The translations under genes were made by a program, and so were the position numbers. 32,876 nucleotides of DNA from Rubritalea profundi (lineage in GTDB: Bacteria > Verrucomicrobiota > Verrucomicrobiia > Verrucomicrobiales > Akkermansiaceae), in assembly GCF_002954445.1 (NCBI RefSeq), contig NZ_MQWA01000001.1, positions 2,303,342 through 2,336,217 of the forward strand. Direction: 5' to 3'. How positions within the stretch are numbered: the first letter of the stretch is position 1; every line of letters begins with the position of its first letter. Positions 7,036-15,572 of the stretch are shown piece after piece. The notes beneath the pieces are model-generated. The model searched no databases. It was not told the DNA's origin and saw only the letters and a program-made list of their open reading frames with translations.

Positions 7036-8049
7036 CTAGACAATTTTTAAGCGCGCGAGGTCCTGAGAGTCGACAAGTCCGACGACTTTATTCTGAGTGT
7101 CGACGACGATGAGGTCATCAATCCGCTTCTGCTCGAAGGTTTTGACAGCTTCAGCAGCGAGAGCGTCTTGGTGGATTGTGATGGGCGTGGCATTCATAAA
7201 GTCTACGACGAGGCGTTTGCCTATGTTGTTGTCAGCCTGGAATGTGCGGGCGAAATCTCCATGGGTGAAGACGCCGCGGAGAGTGTGGCCATCATTGTCA
7301 GTGATGATAGCGGAGCCTGTGCGTGCGGCGCTCATGGCTGCGATTGCGTCGGTGACGCTTGCTGTGGTGCTGACTATGGCTATCTGGTCACCAGAGCGCA
7401 TGATGTCTTTGACTGAGGTTAGAAGGGCTCTGCCGAGGGCACCACCTGGGTGGAATTTGGCGAAGTCGTTCTCAGTGAAGCCGCGCGCTTCTAGCAAGGC
7501 CATCGCTAGAGCATCGCCCATCACCAAAGCCGCGGTCGACGATGATGTCGGAGCTAAGTTGAGTGGGCAGGCTTCTTTGTGGATGGGGGTGATCAGCGCT
7601 ATATCGGAGTGCTTGGCGAGGCTTGAGCGAGCACTCTTTGTAATAGAAATTATTTTGACGTCGAAGCGCTTGATGTGCGGTAGGAGGTCTAGAAGTTCTG
7701 CTGTTTCACCCGAGAATGAAAGGGCGATGATAGTGTCACCATCTGAGATGATTCCGAGGTCGCCGTGGAGGGCGTTTTGCGAATTGAGCACCACTGCTGT
7801 GGAGCCTGTAGAGTTGAGAGTGGCGGCTATTTTGTGGCCGATGTTGCCAGATTTACCGACCCCGACAACCACGATCTTGCCGCTGTTCGCTACTGAGTCA
7901 GCGAGGGCGATGACTGCCAATGCGAAGTTGTCGTCGAGATGGTCGAGTAGAGATTGGATGGCTTCGATCTCGATTTCGACGACCCGTTTTCCGCTAGCTA
8001 TGAGTTCAGAGTGATTCACGATTTTTGAGGGATTATAGTTTAGGGGCAT
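7036..8049 (-). CDS. kdsD: D-arabinose 5-phosphate isomerase (KdsD/KpsF family)
   Basis: This cytoplasmic sugar-phosphate isomerase converts ribulose 5-phosphate to arabinose 5-phosphate, the first step towards Kdo for lipopolysaccharide. The 337 residues comprise a SIS domain at ~40-175 ('VVVGVGKSGNIGHKIAATL', 'ALSFSGETAELLDLLPHIKR', 'PTSSSTAALVMGDALAMALL'), the family segment 'FAKFHPGGALGRALL' and two CBS domains (~215-335). The length is standard. The first 17 bases overlap the 3' end of the FGE gene, so the two are probably translationally coupled. It implies an LPS-bearing outer membrane. Confidence 0.94.
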   Translation of the reverse strand: MPLNYNPSKIVNHSELIASGKRVVEIEIEAIQSLLDHLDDNFALAVIALADSVANSGKIVVVGVGKSGNIGHKIAATLNSTGSTAVVLNSQNALHGDLGIISDGDTIIALSFSGETAELLDLLPHIKRFDVKIISITKSARSSLAKHSDIALITPIHKEACPLNLAPTSSSTAALVMGDALAMALLEARGFTENDFAKFHPGGALGRALLTSVKDIMRSGDQIAIVSTTASVTDAIAAMSAARTGSAIITDNDGHTLRGVFTHGDFARTFQADNNIGKRLVVDFMNATPITIHQDALAAEAVKTFEQKRIDDLIVVDTQNKVVGLVDSQDLARLKIV

Positions 8050-9211
8050 CTTTGACGCAACGGAATCCAGTGTGGTGGGTCGGTGTCAGAGGCTCATGGT
8101 AATGTCTGGCTGCTGGGCGGAAACGTAGGCAGTAAGAAAAGTGGCAAAGAAAGGAGCCGCCACGCGCGACGCGGAGGTGGCTGAGTGGGTGCATGCCAGG
8201 GGTCGGTGGTGGGCAGGTGCCGGTGCGTAGGACTTGGGTTTGCTCAGTCTCAGTGAGAGGCTTAGTCGGACCTTGCGGATTCTTTACTGGGTTGAGAATG
8301 TAATCTTCGTAATAGCGTGGATTGTAGTAATCGCTACAGATTTCCCAAACATTGCCAGCCATGTCATAGAGACCGTAATCGTTAGCTGGATAGGATTTTA
8401 CCGGAGCTGATAGGTGGAAGCCATCTTCGGCGACTGAAGCATTTGGAAAGTCACCTTGGAAGCAATTAGCCATCCATTTGCCGTCGAGTTTGACATTGGG
8501 TCCCCAGTTGAACATGCGTTTTTCGTGGCCGCCACGAGAAGCTTTTTCCCACTCAGCCTCGGTGGGGAGACGCTTGCCAGCCCATTTAGCGTAAGCTGCA
8601 GCATCATGGTAGTTCACCGAGACTACAGGGTGGTCCATTTTGCCTTCTATGGTGGATCCTGGTCCTTCTGGGTGACGCCAGTTTGCTCCCTTAGTGTAGG
8701 CCCACCAGCGCCATGCGTCCTCGGTGAAACGGGGGTTGAGTGCTTCAGCTGGCTTAGTATAGACATTGGCCCCAGGCTCTAATGCTTCGGCTGGTGCTTT
8801 GGGGAAATCTTCTTGCTTGAGGCCTTCTTCGGCCATCGTGACAAAGCCTGTGGCATCTACGAATTCCGCAAACTGTTTGTTAGTGACCTCAGTGGCATCC
8901 ATGAAAAATCCATCGACGGCACATTTGTGGAGCGGACGTTCTTCTAGAAAATGGTTTTCGGCCACACGCTTACGGGTCATCCGATCATTGATTCCTTCGA
9001 GAAATACCGAAAGATTACCTGGATCTTCTTCATTTCCACGCCAATAAGTTCCTCCAGGAATCCAAACCATGCCTTCCGGTGCCGCCACCGGTCCTTGTGG
9101 TAACTCTGGCTTGTTGTCAGCTCCAGCCGTGGACTTTGTCGATGAGTTGTCGCAGGAGGATAGACTGAAGGCGGCGAGGCCTGCAAAAAAGGTGATTTTG
9201 AATGGATTCAT
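8033..9211 (-). CDS. Formylglycine-generating enzyme (SUMF1 family), predicted lipoprotein
   Basis: A 392-residue SUMF1/FGE-sulfatase domain protein. 'GMVWIPGGTYWRGN' opens the domain; 'DATEVTNKQFAEFV', 'HPVVSVNYHDAAAYAKWAGK', 'LPTEAEWEKASRGG' and 'GLYDMAGNVWE' follow. The C-terminal 'GGSFLCHFSYCLRFRPAAR' carries C356 and C361, the spacing of the copper-binding active-site cysteine pair in true FGE. It is therefore likely to oxidise sulfatase cysteine to formylglycine rather than being a non-catalytic relative. The N-terminus (FFAGLAAFSLSSC, C20) is a lipoprotein signal, placing the enzyme in the periplasm; that is unusual, since well-studied bacterial FGEs are cytosolic. Divergent from hisA (52 bp apart); overlaps kdsD by 17 bp. 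Confidence 0.88.
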   Translation of the reverse strand: MNPFKITFFAGLAAFSLSSCDNSSTKSTAGADNKPELPQGPVAAPEGMVWIPGGTYWRGNEEDPGNLSVFLEGINDRMTRKRVAENHFLEERPLHKCAVDGFFMDATEVTNKQFAEFVDATGFVTMAEEGLKQEDFPKAPAEALEPGANVYTKPAEALNPRFTEDAWRWWAYTKGANWRHPEGPGSTIEGKMDHPVVSVNYHDAAAYAKWAGKRLPTEAEWEKASRGGHEKRMFNWGPNVKLDGKWMANCFQGDFPNASVAEDGFHLSAPVKSYPANDYGLYDMAGNVWEICSDYYNPRYYEDYILNPVKNPQGPTKPLTETEQTQVLRTGTCPPPTPGMHPLSHLRVARGGSFLCHFSYCLRFRPAARHYHEPLTPTHHTGFRCVKDAPKL

Positions 9212-9263
9212 AGCTTGGTGCTTGCGCTTTGCTCGGGTCTAGACTCTGCTTTCGTTCAGAACG

Positions 9264-10034
9264 ATGACCAAATTTAGACCATGTATTGATCTTCACAATG
9301 GCCAAGTGAAGCAAATTGTTGGCGGCACCCTATCGGATGACGGTGCAGGCTTGAAGGAAAATTTTGTGGCGGATGCCTCAGCTGCGGAGTTTGCCGAGCA
9401 ATACCGTGACGATAGTCTCACCGGTGGGCATGTTATCCAGTTAGGCCCGGGCAATCGTGACGCAGCATTGGACTCGCTAGCAGCTTGGCCAAGTGGCTTA
9501 CAGTTAGGTGGTGGAGTTAGCATAGAAAATGCAGCGGAGTGGATCAGCGCTGGAGCCAGTCAGGTGATCGTGACATCGTGGTTGTTTGATCAAGATGGCA
9601 ATTTTAGTATCGATCGGCTTAAAGAACTTTCTCAGGAAATCGGAAAAGAGCGGCTCGTCGTTGATCTTAGTTGCCGCCGGACTGACAAAGGTTGGACGGT
9701 GGCGATGAATCGCTGGCAGACGCTGACCAATGTCGAAATCACTAAAGCCTCGCTTGATCGCATGGCGGAATATTGTTCGGAATACTTGATCCATGCAGCG
9801 GACGTCGAAGGACTCTGCGGTGGCGTGGATCTGGAATTAGTCAGCATGCTCGGTGACTGGGCTGGAATTCCGATGACTTATGCCGGTGGAGTCGGCAGCA
9901 TGCAGGACGTCCTAGCAGTCGATACGCATTCCTCCGGCAAGGTCGATATCACGGTGGGCTCAGCCCTGGATATTTTTGGCGGCAGTGGTGTCAACTACCA
10001 GGAATTGGTGGCTTGGAATCAAAGAGAAAGTTAA
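9264..10034 (+). CDS. hisA: HisA isomerase, eukaryotic type (histidine biosynthesis)
   Basis: It isomerises ProFAR to PRFAR, the fourth step of histidine synthesis. The 256 residues resemble yeast His6 far more than ordinary bacterial HisA. Diagnostic segments are 'FRPCIDLHNGQVKQIVGGTL' (D9 catalytic-type), 'GGHVIQLGPGNRDAA', 'GLQLGGGVSIENAAEWI', 'VIVTSWLFDQDGNF', 'RLVVDLSCRRT', 'LIHAADVEGLCGGVD', 'YAGGVGSMQDV' and 'VGSALDIFGGSGV'. The protein is a TIM barrel with two phosphate-binding halves. It stands alone, not in a his operon, and is transcribed divergently from the FGE gene. The ATG at 9264 gives the exact family N-terminus (MTKF). Confidence 0.94.
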   Translation: MTKFRPCIDLHNGQVKQIVGGTLSDDGAGLKENFVADASAAEFAEQYRDDSLTGGHVIQLGPGNRDAALDSLAAWPSGLQLGGGVSIENAAEWISAGASQVIVTSWLFDQDGNFSIDRLKELSQEIGKERLVVDLSCRRTDKGWTVAMNRWQTLTNVEITKASLDRMAEYCSEYLIHAADVEGLCGGVDLELVSMLGDWAGIPMTYAGGVGSMQDVLAVDTHSSGKVDITVGSALDIFGGSGVNYQELVAWNQRES

Positions 10035-10137
10035 CCAGTGATATTATCTGCGGCTGTTGTCAGAGCCCAAATGTGCGGCTATCTAATGGTATTACTATGG
10101 ATTTCTTAAGAAAAGAAATCTCCTCGCCAGAAAGCTA

Positions 10138-10165
10138 TTGCTAGATCTGAGATCGTCCCTATAGA
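10138..10165 (+). promoter_or_regulatory. Candidate sigma70-type promoter of the 2-oxo acid dehydrogenase operon
   Basis: TTGCTA (10138-10143), a 16-bp spacer and TATAGA (10160-10165) lie just upstream of the GTG start at 10174. Transcription would begin at about 10172-10174, giving a leaderless or nearly leaderless mRNA. That fits the absence of a Shine-Dalgarno sequence. Predicted by eye only. Confidence 0.35.
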
Positions 10166-10173
10166 CTACCCCT

Positions 10174-11208
10174 GTGACGGAGCAAACGATTAGCACGCCA
10201 AACAAAGATCTGAGCAAAGAACTGAGCAAAGAACACGCCCGTGATGTCTTTCGCGCAATGTTGCGAGCGCGTGTATTAGAAATCAAGCTGAGTAACCTTT
10301 ACAAAGCTGGGAAAATTGTTGGTGGGGTCTACATAGGTAAAGGGCAAGAGGCTGTCTCTGCGTCTCTAGGAGCTTGTCTCACATGGAACAAAGACGTGTT
10401 TGCTCCACTGATCCGAGATCAAGCCGGTCGTACAGCCTTTGGAGAAGACCCTCTCGATGCGACTCGGACATATTTAGGCTCAGCAAAAGGACCTATGCGT
10501 GGGCGTGATGGGAACCTTCATCGCGGGCGACCAGCTGAAGGCCTGCTAGCAATGATTAGTCACCTTGGAGCTGCTGTAGCGCAAGTCGGTGGGGTTTTGT
10601 TGGCAAAACGAATCAAGGGTGAACTCGACGGCTGTGTCGGTGCTACTTGCGTTGGTGACGGAGCGACTTCTACAGGAGCATTTCACGAAGGACTCAACTT
10701 TATAGCCGTAGAGCGATTGCCGATGGTGGTGATCATAGCCGATAATCAGTTTGCCTATTCGACACCGAATGACAGGCAATATGCCTGCGACGATTTGATT
10801 GACCGAGCTAAAGGCTACGGTTTGGAAGGACACAGCGTCGATGGCACTGACATGTTGGAGTGTGCGACGGTGATCGGCAATGCGGTCGCCAAAGCCCGTA
10901 GTGGCGGCGGACCGCAGCTGATTGTAGCGAAACTCCTTAGGCTTTCAGGTCATGGAGAGCATGACGATGGCTCTTATGTGGCCACTGAACTTCAAGAAGG
11001 CAGATATGGTCGTGACTGTAATGATGTTGGTAAGCAGCAACTCATAGAGAAAGGGTGGCTGACTGAGCTGGAATATTCAAAATGGATGCTTGAATTTAAT
11101 GCCGAAGCCCAAGAGGCTGTGGCTGTGGCTCAGCGAGAGGATGGACCTAACCCTTACAAGGAAGAGTGGTCGGCAATCGCCAGCCCTAGCCTCAAAGGGC
11201 TTCAATAA
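10174..11208 (+). CDS. pdhA: 2-oxo acid dehydrogenase E1 component, alpha subunit (pyruvate or branched-chain type)
   Basis: The thiamine-diphosphate-binding half of E1, 344 residues. The TPP motif runs from G161-D162-G163 ('CVGDGATSTGAFHEGLNF') to N191 ('MVVIIADN'). The N-terminal part has 'KIVGGVYIGKGQEAVSASLG' and 'HRGRPAEGLLAMISHLGAA', normal for the family. 'GDGATSTGAFHEGLNF' is close to branched-chain oxoacid dehydrogenases, but in this three-gene context pyruvate is the most general guess; substrate is not settled. It starts at GTG 10174, directly after a candidate promoter. E1 beta starts 15 bp after it and E2 follows, so it is the first gene of the operon. Confidence 0.85.
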   Translation: MTEQTISTPNKDLSKELSKEHARDVFRAMLRARVLEIKLSNLYKAGKIVGGVYIGKGQEAVSASLGACLTWNKDVFAPLIRDQAGRTAFGEDPLDATRTYLGSAKGPMRGRDGNLHRGRPAEGLLAMISHLGAAVAQVGGVLLAKRIKGELDGCVGATCVGDGATSTGAFHEGLNFIAVERLPMVVIIADNQFAYSTPNDRQYACDDLIDRAKGYGLEGHSVDGTDMLECATVIGNAVAKARSGGGPQLIVAKLLRLSGHGEHDDGSYVATELQEGRYGRDCNDVGKQQLIEKGWLTELEYSKWMLEFNAEAQEAVAVAQREDGPNPYKEEWSAIASPSLKGLQ

Positions 11209-11223
11209 TGATTTTTTTTAAGC

Positions 11224-12192
11224 ATGGCTGTTACATACATTGATGCAATTCGCGACGCCCAGGAGAGAGCTCTAGCCGAGAACCCTAAAGTGTTTCTCTA
11301 CGGCCAAGATATCGGTAAATTTGGTGGAGCGTTCAAGGCGACTAAAGGGCTGCAGGAACAATGGCCTGACAGGGTGATCGACGCACCTATTAGCGAAGAT
11401 GCGATGATTGGTATGGCTGTCGGTGCGGCGATTGAAGGCATGCGGCCGATTATTGAAATGCAGTTTGCTGACTTTTCCTCCGTTGCATTCAACCAGATTG
11501 TCAACCAGGCCGCGACTCACTACTATCGTACGGGGATTCCTGTGCCGATTGTTGTGCGTTTGCCATCTGGCGGAACTCCAGGTTCAGGCCCATTCCATAG
11601 TCAAAGCATGGAATCTATCTACGCGCATTACCCCGGTACTGTCGTCGTGACACCGGCAACCGTGGCGGATGCTCACTCGATGCTTCTTCAGGCTGTCGAT
11701 CTAGACGATCCAGTCATCTACTGTGAGCATAAATTCCTCTACCGTTGGTTGAAAAGCGATAATTTCGAAGGCGATAACCTGCCAATTGGTAAGGCCCGTA
11801 TTACCCGAAGCGGAAAACATGCGACAGTGGTCACCTATAGCGCCATGGTGCATGAGGCTGTGCGCGCCGCTGAGATACTTTATAAAGAAGGAGGCTGGGA
11901 GATTGAGGTCGTTGACTTGCGCTCAGTGAAACCTCTCGATATCGACACGGTCGTGGCATCCGTTGCCAGAACTGGGCGCATTCTAGCGCTAGGGGAGGCC
12001 TTTCCTTGGGGAGGTGTGACTTCTGAGGTCGTCTCGCGCGTCTGTGCTGAAGGATTCCATTTGCTCGATGCTCCACCAATGCGTCTCAACGCTAAGGACA
12101 CCCCCGTTCCTTATCACCCCAAATTGTGGGCGATGCACCGTCCTACACCTGAGTCGATCTGTGAGGCTCTGAGAAACCTCCTTGCTTACTAA
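11224..12192 (+). CDS. pdhB: 2-oxo acid dehydrogenase E1 component, beta subunit
   Basis: A 322-residue beta subunit that pairs with E1 alpha to decarboxylate the 2-oxo acid and transfer the acyl group to lipoyl-E2. Visible signatures: 'VFLYGQDIGKFGGAFKAT', 'RVIDAPISEDAMIGMAVGAA' with E58 as the likely TPP-activating glutamate, 'MQFADFSSVAFNQIVNQAA', 'RLPSGGTPGSGPFHSQSME' and the C-terminal transketolase domain 'IEVVDLRSVKPLDIDTVVAS'. Length is standard. It lies 15 bp after E1 alpha and 17 bp before E2. The leader before the ATG is T-rich with no Shine-Dalgarno sequence. Confidence 0.9.
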   Translation: MAVTYIDAIRDAQERALAENPKVFLYGQDIGKFGGAFKATKGLQEQWPDRVIDAPISEDAMIGMAVGAAIEGMRPIIEMQFADFSSVAFNQIVNQAATHYYRTGIPVPIVVRLPSGGTPGSGPFHSQSMESIYAHYPGTVVVTPATVADAHSMLLQAVDLDDPVIYCEHKFLYRWLKSDNFEGDNLPIGKARITRSGKHATVVTYSAMVHEAVRAAEILYKEGGWEIEVVDLRSVKPLDIDTVVASVARTGRILALGEAFPWGGVTSEVVSRVCAEGFHLLDAPPMRLNAKDTPVPYHPKLWAMHRPTPESICEALRNLLAY

Positions 12193-12209
12193 CCTTTTAT
12201 ATAAAAATC

Positions 12210-13457
12210 ATGCCTGAAGTACCTATTGTCATGCCTCAGCTCGGCGAATCGATCGCCGAAGCAACCATCGTCAAAATTAATGTAGCGATTGGTGACGTCA
12301 TAGAGGCGGAGCAAGACCTCATTGAGGTGGAGACCAACAAAGCCACCATGAGCGTTCCCACTCTTTGTGGAGGAATAATCAAAGATCTCTGTTTGGAAGA
12401 GGGAGTGAGTTATGCCGTGGGGAGTGTACTGGGCGTGATTGATGTTACTGATGAAGAAATTCAGCGAACTGGAGTGAGCACAGTCCAGCAAGATCAAGTC
12501 GAAGATCAATCACATGCGCCAGAATCCGATGGTGAGTCCGAAGATGATGAAGAAGCTAATCTCCATTTCAAAACTGAAGGAGGTGGGTACTTTGAGCCAA
12601 AGGCTGTTGAGCCCAATGTGCAGGGCTTACCTGTGCCAATGGGCAATAAGGGCGCGCATTATATTTCTCCGCGCATGCGAGCGCGCATGAATGAGCTTGG
12701 TTTGCAGGCCGCCGACATCTCCGCTGTCAACGGCAGTGGTGCAGGTGGTCGTGTGACTGTTGCTGATTTAGAGAAGTTTCTCGATTACATCAGCGCTTGG
12801 CCGTCATCGGCAGCTTCGCCAATGCGTTTGGCGGTAGCGGATGCGATGCGTCGTTCGTGGTCACGACCATTGGCTACGGTGGCGCGCCCGATCGTGATGG
12901 ATGCGCTCTTAGCTCATCGCTCTGCACAGGTCCCTAAACCTGGGTTAACTCTTTATGTGCTGAGAGCTTTTGCTCTCGCTCTAGCTGAGCACCCTGAGGC
13001 GGCAGGTTATTTAATTGGTGGACGAATCGTTCACCCTCGCGCCTTCGATATTGGACTTGCCGTACAGGTAGCTGACGGAGTGATGGTGCCTGTGGTTCGC
13101 AACGTTGATACGAAGTCGGTGAAGGAATTGTCTAACGATTACGCCGAACTCGTGGAGTTAGCTCGTGGTCGCCGCCTTACCGAGGAACACACCCGAGGGG
13201 GGATTGCAACGGTTACAAACTTTGGAACATTTGGCCTGACTTGGGGTACTCCCATCCCTCTACCTAACGAGACGCTGATCCTGGGCATTAGCGCTGGAGT
13301 TAAAAAGCCAGTTTGGTCTGATCAGGTGGGAGCTTTTATTCCTGTCATGGAAGCCGAGCTTAATTTGACATTCGACCATCGAGTTATCGATGGCGGCGAT
13401 GCAGGGAGAGTGCTGAACCGAGTTGCTGAATTACTTGAATCCCCTGAAAATCTTTAG
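12210..13457 (+). CDS. pdhC: 2-oxo acid dehydrogenase E2, dihydrolipoyl acyltransferase
   Basis: The 415-residue core of the complex. An N-terminal lipoyl domain (~2-80) carries K44 in 'ETNKATMSV'. An acidic linker (~95-120, 'SDGESEDDEEA') leads to the peripheral-subunit-binding domain at ~150-190 ('ISPRMRARMNELGL', 'GSGAGGRVTVADLEKFL'). The catalytic domain ends in 'FDHRVIDGGDAGRVL' with H390 and D394. One lipoyl domain only. It is the last gene of the operon; no dihydrolipoamide dehydrogenase (E3) follows, so E3 must come from elsewhere. The substrate (pyruvate or branched-chain 2-oxo acid) cannot be fixed from sequence alone. Confidence 0.92.
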   Translation: MPEVPIVMPQLGESIAEATIVKINVAIGDVIEAEQDLIEVETNKATMSVPTLCGGIIKDLCLEEGVSYAVGSVLGVIDVTDEEIQRTGVSTVQQDQVEDQSHAPESDGESEDDEEANLHFKTEGGGYFEPKAVEPNVQGLPVPMGNKGAHYISPRMRARMNELGLQAADISAVNGSGAGGRVTVADLEKFLDYISAWPSSAASPMRLAVADAMRRSWSRPLATVARPIVMDALLAHRSAQVPKPGLTLYVLRAFALALAEHPEAAGYLIGGRIVHPRAFDIGLAVQVADGVMVPVVRNVDTKSVKELSNDYAELVELARGRRLTEEHTRGGIATVTNFGTFGLTWGTPIPLPNETLILGISAGVKKPVWSDQVGAFIPVMEAELNLTFDHRVIDGGDAGRVLNRVAELLESPENL

Positions 13458-13616
13458 TGTAAGTGGGTTGCTTTGCTGCTGCGGTGAAATGAATCATACG
13501 ACTGTTACAAATTAGTTCTGTTCATTTCCTTGATTACTCTTTAACCTTCATCTAATCCAAATTTGGATGCTTCATAGTGAGCTGTGTTGTTTGGTGAAAC
13601 TACGGATTTAAATTGA

Positions 13617-13985
13617 ATGATGAAGGATGTGAAAAGCCCCAAGGGAAAAGAGCTCAGCAAACCATTGCTGAAGCGCTTGACCGATTATATGTGGGGTAAA
13701 CTTCATTCTCCAATCTATGTGGAAGACATGGCCTCAAAGTCCAATATGTCGACCTTTCATTTTGCCCGAAGCTTTAAGAAGACGACTGGGCACTCACCGC
13801 ATAAGTATCTTACAACGATGCGATTAGAGAAGGCAGTTTCCTTGATGGAAAACGATGACATATCATTGGCTGACGTCGCCTCAGAGAGTGGATTTTCTGA
13901 CCAAGCCCACTTTACCCGAGTTTTCAAAAAAAGGATGGGCACTACCCCTGCCGCCTATAGAAAAAAGCTTAAAAAGTCTGCCTAA
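13617..13985 (+). CDS. Stand-alone AraC/XylS-type DNA-binding domain
   Basis: A 122-residue protein that is almost entirely an AraC-type double helix-turn-helix. The first HTH is around 'VEDMASKSNMSTFHFARSFK'; the second is 'SLADVASESGFSDQAHFTRV' followed by 'FKKRMGTTPAAYRK', the classic family signature. There is no N-terminal ligand-binding or dimerisation domain, as in MarA/SoxS-sized regulators. Target and signal are unknown. It follows the dehydrogenase operon after 159 bp on the same strand and converges with a minus-strand gene 11 bp away. An alternative start is the second ATG at 13620. Confidence 0.9.
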   Translation: MMKDVKSPKGKELSKPLLKRLTDYMWGKLHSPIYVEDMASKSNMSTFHFARSFKKTTGHSPHKYLTTMRLEKAVSLMENDDISLADVASESGFSDQAHFTRVFKKRMGTTPAAYRKKLKKSA

Positions 13986-13996
13986 GCTCCTAGAGT

Positions 13997-14422
13997 TTAG
14001 AGCTCTTTGCTCATGGCTTCCAACCGCCTAGTCTGCTGATCGACTAAGAAAATTGAACGCTTAAAGTCGATCAATGCCCCTAGGTTTTTTGCTTCCTCGC
14101 GTGATCGAGCATCAATCTCTAAAGTCATTTTACCCATTTCGATACCGGGAATAGCCTCTACCGAAGCGGGGTTGGAGATGCGCAAGATGATTTGGCTCAG
14201 TTTCCACCAACGTTTTTTGAGTTCTACGTGTTCGATCTCTCCGTAGTCGAGGGTGATGGTTTCGACCTCTTGTTGGCCACCACGGAAGACATTACCTTTG
14301 AGTCTCCAGTCCAGCTCTACACTCTCCGCTAGAAAGCGGATTTTCCCCTCAACCTCATTTTTTCCTAAATGGTCGGTGGCGGGGATTCTAAATTGGATCG
14401 AGATGGGTTCGTTCGTAAGCAT
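13997..14422 (-). CDS. Hypothetical protein in the yqgE-dtd operon
   Basis: 141 residues, not confidently recognised. There is no signal peptide or membrane segment. The middle ('GKIRFLAESVELDWRLKGNV', 'ETITLDYGEIEHVELKKRWW') alternates charged and hydrophobic residues and looks like a PH-like or small beta-barrel fold. The C-terminal third is helical and charged ('IDARSREEAKNLGALIDFKR'). It is the last gene of a compact minus-strand operon, starting 3 bp after the dtd stop, which argues that it is real and co-expressed with dtd. Function unknown. Confidence 0.75.
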   Translation of the reverse strand: MLTNEPISIQFRIPATDHLGKNEVEGKIRFLAESVELDWRLKGNVFRGGQQEVETITLDYGEIEHVELKKRWWKLSQIILRISNPASVEAIPGIEMGKMTLEIDARSREEAKNLGALIDFKRSIFLVDQQTRRLEAMSKEL

Positions 14423-14425
14423 GGT

Positions 14426-14878
14426 TTATTCGCGATTCTTGCTATCGATGATAATGGTGACTGGGCCGTCATTGACGAGCGAAACCTGCATATCGGCACC
14501 AAATTCACCCGATTGGCAGGGGCTTCCAATGCGTTCTCCCAGTTGCTGTAGAAATGTCTGATACATTGGTTCAGCTTGTTCTGGGCGAGCGGCGCGAATG
14601 AAGGACGGTCGGTTACCTTTTTTTGTGTTGGCGTGGAGGGTGAACTGGGACACGACCAGCGCCGAGCCTTTGATGTCAGTTAACGACTTATTCATCAGTC
14701 CTTCAGAGTCTGCAAAAACACGCATTTTAGAGATTTTACCGGTAAGCCAATCGATGTCTTCAGCCGAGTCCGCAGCCTCAATCCCGAGAAGGATGAGAAA
14801 GCCATTTGTTATTTCAGCGCTGACCTTCCCCTCGATGGTCACTGATGCTGAGGAGACTCGTTGAATAACTACACGCAT
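14426..14878 (-). CDS. dtd: D-aminoacyl-tRNA deacylase
   Basis: It removes D-amino acids and glycine mischarged on tRNAs, in the cytoplasm. 150 residues, the standard size. It starts with 'MRVVIQRVSSASVTIEGKV' and has both catalytic motifs: 'SQFTLHA' in 'GSALVVSQFTLHANTKKGNR' and the Gly-cisPro-type 'VNDGPVTI' near the C-terminus. It is the middle gene of a minus-strand operon, 1 bp after the yqgE stop and 3 bp before the downstream hypothetical gene. Confidence 0.97.
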   Translation of the reverse strand: MRVVIQRVSSASVTIEGKVSAEITNGFLILLGIEAADSAEDIDWLTGKISKMRVFADSEGLMNKSLTDIKGSALVVSQFTLHANTKKGNRPSFIRAARPEQAEPMYQTFLQQLGERIGSPCQSGEFGADMQVSLVNDGPVTIIIDSKNRE

Positions 14879-14879
14879 G

Positions 14880-15440
14880 TTAGTTTAAAAAGGGGTTTTC
14901 AGGAGTGAGTGAGAGAACGTGATGGAATGGAGATATTTTTTGTAATGATTCAGCCCAGAAATTCTCGTCAAGTAGGTGACTGAGTGTGGCTTGCCTGCTG
15001 TAATCGGTGACCCAAGCGTGCTTTTCTAGTTCCTCATGCAGCTGGCCAGGTGTCCATCCTGAGTGTCCAGCAAAGGCGCGTACTAGCTTGCCAGGTTGTT
15101 GCATCGCTGCGGCCGCTTGCTCGGAGGAAATCCTAGTGTGGCAGTTGAGCGAGTTATTAGTCCATTCAAAAATGGCAAAATGGAGTTGGTCGCTCTCCAC
15201 TGGGCCACCGTAACTTACTGGGAGGTGAGCGAGCTTAGAGAAGGCGTCAGATGAGATCAATTGGCCAACGGATTTCCCCGTAGGATGGTTAAGGATGAGG
15301 CCAGTTGATCCTTGATCTGGAACGTGCTCGAGCATGAAAATAACGCTCCTGTTAAAGCAACCGTCGAGCAAGGATGGGTCAGCAATCAATAGATTGTTGC
15401 TGAGTTTGTGTTCGGGTACTTGGTTGTTGGGGACTTGCAT
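14880..15440 (-). CDS. YqgE/AlgH family protein
   Basis: A 186-residue member of the YqgE/AlgH family (DUF179). Typical segments: 'LSNNLLIADPSLLDGCFNRS', 'VIFMLEHVPDQGSTGLILNH', 'PVSYGGPVESDQLHF', 'VRAFAGHSGWTPGQLHEEL' and 'WVTDYS'. The biochemical role is not established; the name AlgH comes from an alginate-regulation phenotype in Pseudomonas. It is the first gene of the yqgE-dtd-hypothetical operon and is transcribed divergently from the MATE gene across a ~130-bp intergenic region that probably holds both promoters. Confidence 0.94.
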   Translation of the reverse strand: MQVPNNQVPEHKLSNNLLIADPSLLDGCFNRSVIFMLEHVPDQGSTGLILNHPTGKSVGQLISSDAFSKLAHLPVSYGGPVESDQLHFAIFEWTNNSLNCHTRISSEQAAAAMQQPGKLVRAFAGHSGWTPGQLHEELEKHAWVTDYSRQATLSHLLDENFWAESLQKISPFHHVLSLTPENPFLN

Positions 15441-15572
15441 CGATTACGGTGCTAAAGTAAGCGTGAAATGATGAGAGGGAAAGGGGGATTTATAGAATTA
15501 TTGTGCATTCCGTTTGAATTGTAAGCTAGCCTAGTTACTTTGAATTTACTCTCGTTTAGCGAGTGTGCGTTT

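Noticed and set aside
7097-8014. Long open frame antisense to kdsD (305 codons)
   Set aside because: A low-complexity Ser/Ala/Arg-rich translation opposite a well-supported gene.
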